A stretch of 6,099 nt of DNA from Anaerovibrio sp. (lineage in GTDB: Bacteria; Bacillota; Negativicutes; Selenomonadales; Selenomonadaceae), in NCBI GenBank assembly GCA_016302095.1, contig JAEDOE010000076.1, positions 1-6,099 on the forward strand, in the 5' to 3' direction. Below the pieces are notes generated by a model that searched no databases, had not been told where the DNA came from, and saw only the letters and a list, made by a program, of their open reading frames with translations. The first letter of the stretch is position 1, and each line of letters opens with the position of its first letter. The translations under genes and the position numbers were made by a program. Shown here in pieces: positions 1 through 6,025 of the stretch.

Positions 1-132
1 CAAAAGCCAAGAAACGCACAGCCAATTTTTCGTAGCGTGTCGCAATCCTGCGATAATGATGCAAATTATTTTAGCAGGATGTTTCGCAAGGTAGAAGGCA
101 TGAGTCCAAGTAAATATCGGAAAAGATGGTAA
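1..132 (+). CDS. AraC-family transcriptional regulator, C-terminal fragment
   Basis: The first 43 codons of the window, read in frame 1 and ending at TAA 130-132, are the end of a gene that begins outside the window. The peptide contains VSQSCDNDANYFSRMFRK followed by GMSPSKYRKRW. This is the second helix-turn-helix and closing signature of the AraC/XylS DNA-binding domain (family pattern: YFSR.F...G.SPS.YR). The family normally has this two-HTH domain at the C-terminus and uses it to bind promoter DNA. The effector-binding part is not visible, so the regulated pathway cannot be named. The usual CGF/GY of the recognition region reads C-D-N here, a mild divergence. A hairpin terminator starts 5 bp after the stop codon. 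Confidence 0.8.
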   Translation, partial: QKPRNAQPIFRSVSQSCDNDANYFSRMFRKVEGMSPSKYRKRW

Positions 133-137
133 CAAAA

Positions 138-174
138 AACGCGGCTCAATCGTCATTTTTGATTAAGCCGCGTT
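138..174 (+). terminator. Hairpin terminator after the AraC-family gene
   Basis: A 14-bp stem with one C/A mismatch is formed by 138-151 and 161-174, GC-rich at the base (GCGGCT/AGCCGC), with a 9-nt loop. On the + strand it is followed by an AT-rich but imperfect tail (TTATTAATTT). On the opposite strand the stem runs straight into six T (complement of 134-139), so it could act in both directions. Its place just after the regulator's stop makes termination of that gene the main use. Confidence 0.75.
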
Positions 175-176
175 AT

Positions 177-210
177 TAATTTAGTGTACATGGAAAGCAG
201 CTAATTTAGT
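177..210. repeat. Pair of 9-bp direct repeats (TAATTTAGT)
   Basis: TAATTTAGT occurs at 177-185 and again at 202-210, start to start 25 bp, and both copies are followed by (G)TAC. In AT-rich intergenic DNA this may be chance. It could also be a tandem binding site. No function can be assigned from sequence alone. Confidence 0.25.
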
Positions 211-249
211 TACTTGCTCTAGGGAAAAGATTCTATCATGAAAAACTAT

Positions 250-294
250 GAACCACTTCCGTTGGAATTATATATTCCAACATGAAAGTGGTTC
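250..294. repeat. Long imperfect inverted repeat (45 nt) upstream of hflX
   Basis: GAACCACTT (250-258) pairs with AAGTGGTTC (286-294), and GTTGGAAT (261-268) pairs with ATTCCAAC (274-281). A small internal loop (CC versus ATGA) separates the two helices, and the apical loop is TATAT. The 17 base pairs make a very stable hairpin. The + strand tail is only loosely T-rich. On the minus strand a run of five T (complement of 241-245) lies close to the stem. It may be a second or bidirectional terminator insulating hflX from upstream transcription, or a protein-binding palindrome. A 15-codon reading frame (ATG 238, stop 283-285) runs through the left arm and ends in the right arm, which would also fit an attenuator, but the hflX promoter lies downstream of the hairpin. 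Confidence 0.6.
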
Positions 295-305
295 AAATTA
301 TTTGT

Positions 306-334
306 TTGCTATTTTCTAATATTTGTTCTATAAT
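306..334 (+). promoter_or_regulatory. Predicted sigma-A promoter of hflX
   Basis: TTGCTA (306-311) and TATAAT (329-334) are separated by 17 bp. The -10 matches consensus perfectly and the -35 matches 4 of 6. Transcription would start near 341, giving a leader of about 45 nt ahead of the hflX start codon. The spacing is ideal and no other promoter of this quality lies closer to the gene. Confidence 0.6.
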
Positions 335-385
335 ATAAGGCATAATAACATATAGAATAGTATTGCGCTGATTGGAGGCGGTGTG

Positions 386-2197
386 ATGATACATGGTGAG
401 CTGAAAAATATCAAGAAAAGCGTGCTGGAAAGCCTGGAGGGGCTGTATGAGCTGGCGGTGCCTGCCGGTCAGCTGGTTACACGTGAGATAGCGGAGCTGA
501 TGCTGGCGGTGACGGCGGAGCTGCAGCGTGAGGTAGCTGTCTATATTAATCGCCAGGGCAAGGTGCTGCAGGTATCTGTAGGTGATGATGCGACAGTCGA
601 CCTGCCGGAAATCAGGCAGCGCAAATCGGAAAACCGCCTGTCGGGCGTGCGGTGCGTGCATACCCACCCCAGCAGTGATACCAGGCTAAGTGCACCGGAT
701 TTGTCATCTTTGCGCAGCATGCGCTTTGATGTGATGGCAGCTATTGGCATGAAGGATGGCAGGATATATGGCAGCATGGCTTTTTTGAGCGGTGAGCTGA
801 CGGAAAGCGGCGGCTATGTGGTGCATGGCACCAAGGAACTGCCTATAGGAGACCTGAACCGCTACAACCTGATGCAGCTGGTGACAGCTATCAACAAGGA
901 GCTGGGGCGCAACCAGCTGAAGGAAACTGAAAAGCGGCAGGAAAGGGCGATTCTGGCAGGAGTGGACTACAATGCTTCTGCCGGTGGCTGGAGCATTGAG
1001 GATTCCCTGACGGAGCTGAAGGGGCTGGCAGAGACTGCCGGAGCGCAGGTGGCAGGCAAGGTAATTCAGCGCAAGGCGAAGCCTGATAATGCTTTTTTCC
1101 TGGGCAGGGGCAAGGTTGATGAGATTGGCATGCTGGCACAGAATGTGGAAGCGGATTTGCTGATTGTGGATGATGAAATCAGCCCTTCCCAGCAGCGCAA
1201 TCTGGAAATGAGTACCGGTCTGAGGGTAGTGGACAGGACAGCCCTGATTCTGGATATTTTTGCCCAGCGGGCACGGTCTGCCGCCGGCAAGCTGCAGGTG
1301 GAGCTGGCACAGCTCAGGTACAACCTGCCACGGCTGGGTGGGCAGGGGCTGGTGCTTTCCCGGCAGGGAGGCGGCATCGGTACAAGGGGCCCGGGCGAAA
1401 CAAAGCTGGAGATGGACAGGCGGCGGATTCATGGCAGGATTCATGACCTGGAGGAACGGATTGCCAAGCTGAAAAACCAGCGGCAGCTGCACAGGACCCA
1501 ACGGAAAAATTCCCGTATTCCTACGGCAGCCCTGGTGGGGTATACCAATGCCGGGAAGTCAACCCTGCTGAATGCGCTGGCGGCAGGGGATGAGGTGCTG
1601 GCGGAGGACAAGCTCTTTGCCACCTTGGATCCTACTACCAGGCTTGTGGAGCTGGATGAAAAGCAGGAGCTCCTGCTGACGGATACGGTAGGCTTCATCC
1701 AGAAGCTGCCTCATACCCTTGTCAGTGCTTTTCAGGCAACGCTGGAGGAGACAGTGGAAGCGGATTTGCTGCTGCATGTGGTGGATGCCAGCGATGCAAA
1801 TTATGAATTGCAAATCAAGGCGGTCATGGAGGTTCTGAGGGAAATTGGTGCCCAGGATAAACCGTCTATGTTTGTGTTCAACAAGGCGGACAAGCTGCCG
1901 GAAGCAGAGCGGGATAATGAGTACGTTGCCGCCCGGATGCTGCAAGGCAGGGATGGTGTGGTGATTTCTGCCAAGGATGAGCAGGGACTGAAGATACTGC
2001 GTGAAAAAATTAAAAGCTTTTTCAATCAGGGGCAGGTAACGCTGACCTTGTGTATTCCTTATGACCAGGGGGCGCTGGTGACGGAGCTGCACAATCTTGG
2101 CAAGGTGGAGGCCATAGATTATGATGAGCAGGGAACGTTACTGACCGTGAAGATGCCTGTATCCGATGCAGAGTCTTTTCAGAAATATGTGCGATAA
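386..2197 (+). CDS. hflX: HflX-family GTPase with N-terminal JAMM/MPN-like domain
   Basis: The product is a ribosome-associated GTPase; HflX binds the 50S subunit and splits stalled or stressed 70S ribosomes. The ATG at 386 is chosen because GGAGG (374-378) lies 7 nt upstream; the GTG at 383 is only 4 nt away. Numbering from that ATG, residues about 190-315 form the HflX-specific domain (AFFLGRGKVDEI, VDRTALILDIFAQRA, then LRYNLPRLGG), followed by the glycine-rich GGGIGTRGPGET segment. The G domain has G1 GYTNAGKST (385-393), G2 ATLDPTTR (412-419), G3 DTVGF (433-437), G4 NKAD (499-502) and G5 SAKD (528-531). At 603 residues it is about 170-190 longer than classical HflX. The extra N-terminus (about 1-150) contains HTHP with the exact spacing HxHx7SxxD (H92, H94, S102, D105) and an upstream Glu (E49), the JAMM zinc-metalloprotease signature. 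GTPase activity and ribosome binding are family inference; isopeptidase or peptidase activity of the extension is not shown. No terminator follows, so read-through into the next gene is likely. Confidence 0.95.
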   Translation: MIHGELKNIKKSVLESLEGLYELAVPAGQLVTREIAELMLAVTAELQREVAVYINRQGKVLQVSVGDDATVDLPEIRQRKSENRLSGVRCVHTHPSSDTRLSAPDLSSLRSMRFDVMAAIGMKDGRIYGSMAFLSGELTESGGYVVHGTKELPIGDLNRYNLMQLVTAINKELGRNQLKETEKRQERAILAGVDYNASAGGWSIEDSLTELKGLAETAGAQVAGKVIQRKAKPDNAFFLGRGKVDEIGMLAQNVEADLLIVDDEISPSQQRNLEMSTGLRVVDRTALILDIFAQRARSAAGKLQVELAQLRYNLPRLGGQGLVLSRQGGGIGTRGPGETKLEMDRRRIHGRIHDLEERIAKLKNQRQLHRTQRKNSRIPTAALVGYTNAGKSTLLNALAAGDEVLAEDKLFATLDPTTRLVELDEKQELLLTDTVGFIQKLPHTLVSAFQATLEETVEADLLLHVVDASDANYELQIKAVMEVLREIGAQDKPSMFVFNKADKLPEAERDNEYVAARMLQGRDGVVISAKDEQGLKILREKIKSFFNQGQVTLTLCIPYDQGALVTELHNLGKVEAIDYDEQGTLLTVKMPVSDAESFQKYVR

Positions 2198-2231
2198 TAT
2201 AATCAAGCGATGAGGAGATGTTAAGCGAATG

Positions 2232-2255
2232 GTGGTAATACAGTGGTAGTATAAT
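2232..2255 (+). promoter_or_regulatory. -10-like TATAAT overlapping a tandem GTGGTA repeat
   Basis: GTGGTAATA (2232-2240) and GTGGTAGTA (2243-2251) match at 8 of 9 positions with an 11-bp period, about one helical turn. The second copy overlaps a perfect TATAAT (2250-2255), about 25 bp ahead of the start of the PepSY gene. No convincing -35 is present at 16-18 bp, so a promoter here would be weak or need an activator. The tandem repeat is a possible activator or repressor site. Confidence 0.3.
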
Positions 2256-2280
2256 AGTGTGAAAGGTAAAGGGTGATCGT

Positions 2281-2547
2281 ATGTCAGGAAAAATGAAGCT
2301 GATCTTCGGTAGTGTGCTAGTAGGCTGCCTGATGGCAGCATCTGTGGCATGTGCCCAGATTTCCCGTGACGAAGCGTGTGATGTTGTATACAGGTATTTT
2401 CCTGGGGCAACTATTACAAAGGTAGAGCATGACTGGGATGATGGCCATGAGGTATATGAAATAGATTTCCAATATGAGCAGTACAAGGATGCTGAGTGCA
2501 CTATTGATGCAAATACTGGCAATATGCTGGAATACGAATTGGATTAA
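2281..2547 (+). CDS. Small secreted PepSY-domain protein
   Basis: An 88-residue protein. Residues 1-25 look like a Sec signal peptide: a basic start (MSGKMK), a hydrophobic stretch (about 7-22) and an A-C-A cleavage site before Q26. An alternative lipobox, LVGC at 13-16, leaves an unusually short hydrophobic core, so lipoprotein processing is less likely. The mature part (26-88) is a single PepSY-like domain: ISRDEA at the start, a central PGATITKVEHDWDDG and Y-E-I-D-F, ending in a DANTGNMLEYELD signature. PepSY domains occur as propeptide-like inhibitors of M4 peptidases and in many exported proteins of unknown role; here there is no attached peptidase, so only an exported domain protein can be claimed. 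AAAGGGTGATC just before the ATG matches the 16S anti-SD tail and supports this start. It lies 83 bp after hflX and ends before a strong terminator, so it may share hflX transcripts. Confidence 0.85.
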   Translation: MSGKMKLIFGSVLVGCLMAASVACAQISRDEACDVVYRYFPGATITKVEHDWDDGHEVYEIDFQYEQYKDAECTIDANTGNMLEYELD

Positions 2548-2589
2548 GAAAAAGAAATGGATACTAATCTGAAATAAGGGATAATTAAG

Positions 2590-2623
2590 AAAAGAGCTTT
2601 GCAGGTCAGCGAGGCTCTTTTTT
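2590..2623 (+). terminator. Rho-independent terminator after the PepSY gene
   Basis: AAAAGAGC (2590-2597) pairs with GCTCTTTT (2614-2621). The helix continues inward through TTTGC/GCGAG with two G-T wobbles to a six-base loop (2603-2608), about 13 bp in all, and the 3' arm runs into six T (2618-2623). This closes the hflX-PepSY unit. Confidence 0.85.
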
Positions 2624-2626
2624 ATA

Positions 2627-2655
2627 TTGACTGGTAAATTTTTCAATTGTATACT
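2627..2655 (+). promoter_or_regulatory. Predicted sigma-A promoter of the crotonase gene
   Basis: TTGACT (2627-2632) and TATACT (2650-2655) are spaced by exactly 17 bp, each 5 of 6 to consensus, directly after the upstream terminator. A second perfect TATAAT lies at 2661-2666 without a good -35 and may be an alternative start. The leader to the ATG at 2695 would be about 30 nt. Confidence 0.7.
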
Positions 2656-2694
2656 GAGCATATAATGTGCGTAATCATTGAGGAGGAATGTTTT

Positions 2695-3486
2695 ATGGAT
2701 AATTGCACAGATGATAAAGCGGTTTTATACAGTGAAACTGGCAATGTGGCAACTATTACCATGAATCGGCCGCAGAGCCTTAATTCCATGAGCCTGGAGC
2801 TGGTGGATGGCGTTATTGCTGCCATCAGGAGAGGGGAACATAATCCTGACGTCAGGGTGATGATTCTGACAGGTGCAGGCAGGGCTTTTTCGGCAGGCGG
2901 TGATTTGCCGTCACTGGACACGCTCAACAGCCTTGCCGAGCGGAAAGCTTTCATCAGCCAGGTGGGCGGCATGGTCAAGGCAATTAGTGCCGCTACCAAG
3001 CCGATCATCGCCATGGTAAATGGCGTAGCTGCAGGTGCTGGCTTTAATCTGGCTATAGCCTGTGACCTGGTATATGCAGCAGAAGGGGTGAAATTTATCC
3101 AGAGCTTTGTCAATGTAGGACTTTCCCCTGACTGTGGCGGCTTCTTTTATCTGGCACGATGCATCGGGCAGGCCCGGGCAAAGGAGCTCATGCTGACTGC
3201 AAAGCCGCTGCCTGCCGAAAGAGCCAGGGAATGGGGGCTTATAAATGATGTTTTGCCGGCGGAGCAGCTGGAAGAAAAGGTACGGCAGGTGGCTGACCTG
3301 ATTGCCTCCAAGGCACCGCTGGCGGTGATGAAGGCAAAGGAAGGTATCGGCATGTACGGAGCTTCGCTGGAGGAAACTCTGAATTTTGAGGCAGAAACCT
3401 CAGCCGTACTGCTGGATACGGACGATTTTCGTGAAGGGGTTGCTGCCTTCAAGGAAAAACGACAGCCTGTTTTTCAGGGCAGATAA
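2695..3486 (+). CDS. Enoyl-CoA hydratase/isomerase (crotonase) family protein
   Basis: A 263-residue single-domain crotonase, the family's usual length. The start is the ATG at 2695, 8 nt after a perfect AGGAGG (2681-2686); the frame could extend to a TTG at 2647, but that lies in the promoter. Family marks are ITMNRP (21-26), the first oxyanion-hole segment AFSAGGD (64-70), the second segment NGVAAGAGFNLA (109-120) and a trimerisation-type C-terminal helix region. These proteins bind acyl-CoA thioesters and stabilise an enolate. The two catalytic glutamates of classical enoyl-CoA hydratase are not seen: the first position falls in IQSFVN (S137) and the second is aspartate in LSPDCGG (D146). 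Asp at that place with a P-D-x-G-G context is typical of isomerase-type members such as PaaG and dienoyl-CoA isomerase, so isomerisation is a better guess than hydration. No acyl-CoA pathway partners are nearby; the gene has its own promoter and terminator, so the substrate cannot be named. Confidence 0.9.
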   Translation: MDNCTDDKAVLYSETGNVATITMNRPQSLNSMSLELVDGVIAAIRRGEHNPDVRVMILTGAGRAFSAGGDLPSLDTLNSLAERKAFISQVGGMVKAISAATKPIIAMVNGVAAGAGFNLAIACDLVYAAEGVKFIQSFVNVGLSPDCGGFFYLARCIGQARAKELMLTAKPLPAERAREWGLINDVLPAEQLEEKVRQVADLIASKAPLAVMKAKEGIGMYGASLEETLNFEAETSAVLLDTDDFREGVAAFKEKRQPVFQGR

Positions 3487-3536
3487 ATGAGGCTGGGATG
3501 TGGCGGTCATAAATACAGAAGATTGCTAAAGCACAG

Positions 3537-3586
3537 AAAGAGCAAATATATTGCAGCAAGAAGATGTAATATATTTGTTCTTTTTT
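3537..3586 (+). terminator. Rho-independent terminator after the crotonase gene
   Basis: A 16-bp stem is formed by 3537-3552 and 3568-3583 (AAAGAGCAAATATATT against its complement, with one G-T wobble) around a 15-nt loop, and the 3' arm ends in six T (3581-3586). It begins 50 bp after the crotonase stop codon. The stretch in between shows no other feature. Confidence 0.85.
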
Positions 3587-3637
3587 GCAAAAATACTTAT
3601 ACATTAATAAAATACTCAAAATATGGGACTAAAGTAG

Positions 3638-3667
3638 TTGTAAACATACCTTGATTTTTGGTATACT
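3638..3667 (+). promoter_or_regulatory. Predicted extended -10 promoter of the hydrogenase-chemoreceptor gene
   Basis: TTGTAA (3638-3643), an 18-bp spacer and TATACT (3662-3667), with a TGG extension directly before the -10 (3659-3661). ATACC (3645-3649) and GGTAT (3660-3664) form a short inverted repeat across the spacer, a possible operator but only 5 bp per arm. Transcription from about 3674 gives a leader near 97 nt, unusually long for this window; it contains a 16-codon frame (3699-3749) but no riboswitch that I recognise. Confidence 0.65.
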
Positions 3668-3770
3668 AAAGAAGAAAAGCAGGGCATTTTAGTCGGGTAT
3701 GAAGAAACTAAAAAACATTTGGCTGAGAAAGAAGATACACGCCGGATAACTTGTGGGGGGTTAAGATTTA

Positions 3771-5675
3771 ATGTCGCAGATGTCAAAAGGGAGAATTTTC
3801 ACGATTGAAGAAAAATGTACTGGCTGTAATAAGTGCATAGCGGTTTGTCCAGTTGATTGCGCCAATCATGCCTATCATGCAGCGGACGGCAGCCGCAAGA
3901 TAAAGCTTGATGATGAGTATTGTATTCATTGCGGTGCCTGCATGGAAGCCTGTGACCACGGAGCTAGGGATTATCAGGATGATACGGTGCGCTTTTTTGA
4001 CGACCTGAAGCGCGGTGAATCTATTACAGTAGTTGCTGCACCAGCGGTGCTTACAAATATCAGGGAGCCAAAGCGACTGTTTGGCTGGCTGAAGTCATGC
4101 GGCGTGAAGCATATTTACGATGTGTCCATGGGAGCCGATATTACCACATGGGGATATTTGCGTGCAATAAAGGAACGGAATTTGAAGTCCGTCATTGCCC
4201 AGCCTTGCCCTGCTATCGTGAATTATTGTGAGCGATACCTGCCGGATTTGCTGGCATCATTGTCTCCGGTGCAGAGCCCTCTCATGTGCCTGGCAGTATA
4301 TCTGCGCAAGTATCTGAACGTGACCGACAAGCTGGCGTTTCTGTCACCGTGCGTGGCAAAGTCCGATGAGATCGAGGACAGGAATAATGACGGACTGGTG
4401 CATTATAATGTGACTCTGGCGAAGCTGCAGCAGTATATCCAGCAGGAAGGGATTACATTATCACGTTATGCCGAGACTGATTTTGAGGGGATTCCGTCCG
4501 GACTTGGGCATACCTTCAGTCGTCCGGGAGGCCTGAAGGAGAATATCCGTATAACGGAGCCTGACATCTGGATTCGCCAGATTGAGTCCACGCAGCTGGC
4601 TTATCCATATCTGCGGGAGTATCTGCAGCGCAGGAAGGCTGGCAAGGCATTGCCGGGAGTTGTGGATGTGCTTAATTGTGAATTTGGCTGCAATCTGGGT
4701 ACAGGTACCTGTCATGATTGTGCCCTGGATGATATTGATGCTCAGACCAATGAGCGCAAGCAGGCGAAGGCCGCCCAGCAGATTCATAATACTGGTAACG
4801 GGGTAAAATACGATCCTTATGAGCGGTTTGACAAGGAATTGAAATTGTCGGACTTTATGCGCAAATATGACAATAAAGATGTGCATGGCTTATTTGAAAA
4901 GGGGGAGGATTTGGAAGAAACCTATAACACCTTGGAAAAGCATACCAGGGAATCCAGGGAGATAAATTGCCATGCCTGCGGCTATGGCAGCTGCGAGCGT
5001 TTTGCCAGTGCTTTGAAACGCGGTATCAATGTTCCAGATAATTGCGTGGATTATGAGCGCAATTGCCTGATAAAGGAACAGTCCCATATCAGGGAACAGA
5101 ATGAGGTCATCCATCAGAATATGCTGGAGCGTGAGGAGAAAAATCGTCTCCTGCACAAGCAGGTTGAGGATATTGTGGATGCTATGCAGGAGGTATCACA
5201 GTCAAGCATGGTAAACTCCGAGCATATTGATAAGATTTCCCATCAGATAAATGATTTGCTGAACGTTGCCAGCCGCCTGCGCTCGGGTACGGATGTGGTT
5301 GGTGAAAAAATGGATGAGTTTGCCAATGTAATGCAGGAAATTGTTTGGATTGCCAGCCAGACGAACCTGCTGGCATTGAATGCTGCTATTGAAGCTGCCC
5401 ATGCCGGAGAAGCAGGACGCGGCTTTGCTGTCGTGGCAGCCGAGGTGCGCAAGCTGGCAGGGGAATCTGAAACGGTGGCACATACATCTCAGGAAAGCCA
5501 GCGGCAGACTGCCCAGGAGATTAAGACCATGGAAAAGATTTCCAATGCCGTTGAAAAGAAGGCACAGGAAATCAATAATTTCATTGCGGAAATTTCTGCC
5601 AATGTGGAAGCCGTAACTGCACGCAGCGAAGAAATTACATCTATCGCAACCTCCATGATAGAGGAAACAAGATAA
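3771..5675 (+). CDS. [FeFe]-hydrogenase-like sensor fused to a methyl-accepting chemotaxis domain
   Basis: A soluble 634-residue protein with no membrane segment. The ATG at 3771 lies 10 nt after GGGGGG (3755-3760); ATG 3780 is too far from it. Domains in order: two [4Fe-4S] ferredoxin motifs (C16/19/22/26 and C51/54/57/61); an [FeFe]-hydrogenase large-subunit domain (about 85-315); a four-cysteine Fe-S module, Cx2Cx4Cx16C (C400/403/408/425); a coiled coil (about 430-520); and the chemoreceptor signalling tip [18 protein letters not shown] to VRKLAGES (523-566) with a return helix to the end. The H-cluster loops keep the cluster-binding cysteines: QPCPA (C146), SPCVAK (C194, K197) and LNCEFGC (C303, C307). 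The cysteine usually next to C146, the proton-transfer residue of catalytic enzymes, is Pro145, and loop 3 lacks the GGG.P ending. This pattern and the output domain fit a sensory hydrogenase (group C-like) rather than a catalytic one. Inference: H2 or redox state is sensed and passed through CheW/CheA to motility or another Che output. H-cluster assembly would need HydEFG, which are not in the window. No CheR-tether pentapeptide is seen at the C-terminus. Confidence 0.92.
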   Translation: MSQMSKGRIFTIEEKCTGCNKCIAVCPVDCANHAYHAADGSRKIKLDDEYCIHCGACMEACDHGARDYQDDTVRFFDDLKRGESITVVAAPAVLTNIREPKRLFGWLKSCGVKHIYDVSMGADITTWGYLRAIKERNLKSVIAQPCPAIVNYCERYLPDLLASLSPVQSPLMCLAVYLRKYLNVTDKLAFLSPCVAKSDEIEDRNNDGLVHYNVTLAKLQQYIQQEGITLSRYAETDFEGIPSGLGHTFSRPGGLKENIRITEPDIWIRQIESTQLAYPYLREYLQRRKAGKALPGVVDVLNCEFGCNLGTGTCHDCALDDIDAQTNERKQAKAAQQIHNTGNGVKYDPYERFDKELKLSDFMRKYDNKDVHGLFEKGEDLEETYNTLEKHTRESREINCHACGYGSCERFASALKRGINVPDNCVDYERNCLIKEQSHIREQNEVIHQNMLEREEKNRLLHKQVEDIVDAMQEVSQSSMVNSEHIDKISHQINDLLNVASRLRSGTDVVGEKMDEFANVMQEIVWIASQTNLLALNAAIEAAHAGEAGRGFAVVAAEVRKLAGESETVAHTSQESQRQTAQEIKTMEKISNAVEKKAQEINNFIAEISANVEAVTARSEEITSIATSMIEETR

Positions 5676-5767
5676 GTCGTATAAAAGAATTGCTTTCAAT
5701 AGGGCGTGTTGATTAAAGCATATTTTCAGTAATATCCTATATAATTATTACAGAGGAGGCGATTGTC

Positions 5768-5958
5768 ATGAAGGTACAGAAAAGACGCTATGAGTTAACA
5801 GATGATGAGTGATTTTCCAGTGCGAGAATGTAGCTATCGCCAAGGAAGAACTGGACGGATGGATAAAATGGGCCCAGCTAGACAACATGATCGATATGAT
5901 TATGCTACGCTGCTCCGACATTGATGTAAGGTTGCCATGGGATTATGAGGCTGCTTAG
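5768..5958 (+). pseudogene. Decayed IS5-type transposase remnant
   Basis: AGAGGAGG (5752-5759), 8 nt before ATG 5768, and a TATAAT at 5740-5745 are an intact expression start. The 14-codon product MKVQKRRYELTDDE matches the usual opening of IS5-group transposases (RRYELTDxEW), and the next codon, expected to be TGG for Trp, is TGA (5810-5812). Further family-like pieces appear in other frames: GRTGR near 5862, in the frame offset by one, and a 49-codon open stretch (5809-5955, stop 5956-5958) containing LDN, MLR and LPWDYE, where the family has DNR, LR(S/T)G and WRDLP. The following DNA to 6025 shows no intact reading frame. The assignment rests on short matches; an ISL3-like origin of the open stretch is not excluded. 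The 92 bp between the chemoreceptor stop and this start show no gene and no clear terminator. Confidence 0.55.
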
Positions 5959-6025
5959 CAGGCTGGGAATTCCTCCACACAAACTGATGACACCTCATTT
6001 TTTTAGATAAAAATATAGGTTGCCG

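Noticed and set aside
704..1501. 265-codon open frame on the minus strand inside hflX
   Set aside because: It is antisense to a clearly conserved GTPase gene, has a low-complexity composition shaped by the opposite strand, and has no family features.
1559..2092. 177-codon open frame on the minus strand inside hflX
   Set aside because: It is a shadow of the conserved G domain, without a recognisable ribosome binding site or protein motif.
2218..2238. Six-codon frame with two Trp codons between hflX and the PepSY gene, considered as a leader peptide
   Set aside because: GAGGAG abuts the ATG with no spacing, no attenuator hairpin follows, and the neighbouring gene is unrelated to tryptophan.
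2022..2522. 166-codon minus-strand frame across the end of hflX and the PepSY gene
   Set aside because: It overlaps two supported + strand genes and their intergenic control region and shows no family signature.
2647..2694. Upstream extension of the crotonase to a TTG start
   Set aside because: It would overlap the predicted promoter, and the ATG at 2695 has a perfect, well-spaced AGGAGG.
3668..3770. Riboswitch in the leader of the hydrogenase-chemoreceptor gene
   Set aside because: I recognise no conserved aptamer core, and no terminator or sequestering hairpin is evident.
5202..5699. 165-codon minus-strand frame under the chemoreceptor domain
   Set aside because: It is antisense to the highly conserved signalling tip, and its open length follows from the codon use of the real gene.
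5983..6004. ATGA-CACC-TCAT followed by seven T, considered as a terminator
   Set aside because: The stem has only about four base pairs, too weak for a convincing terminator, and no intact gene precedes it.
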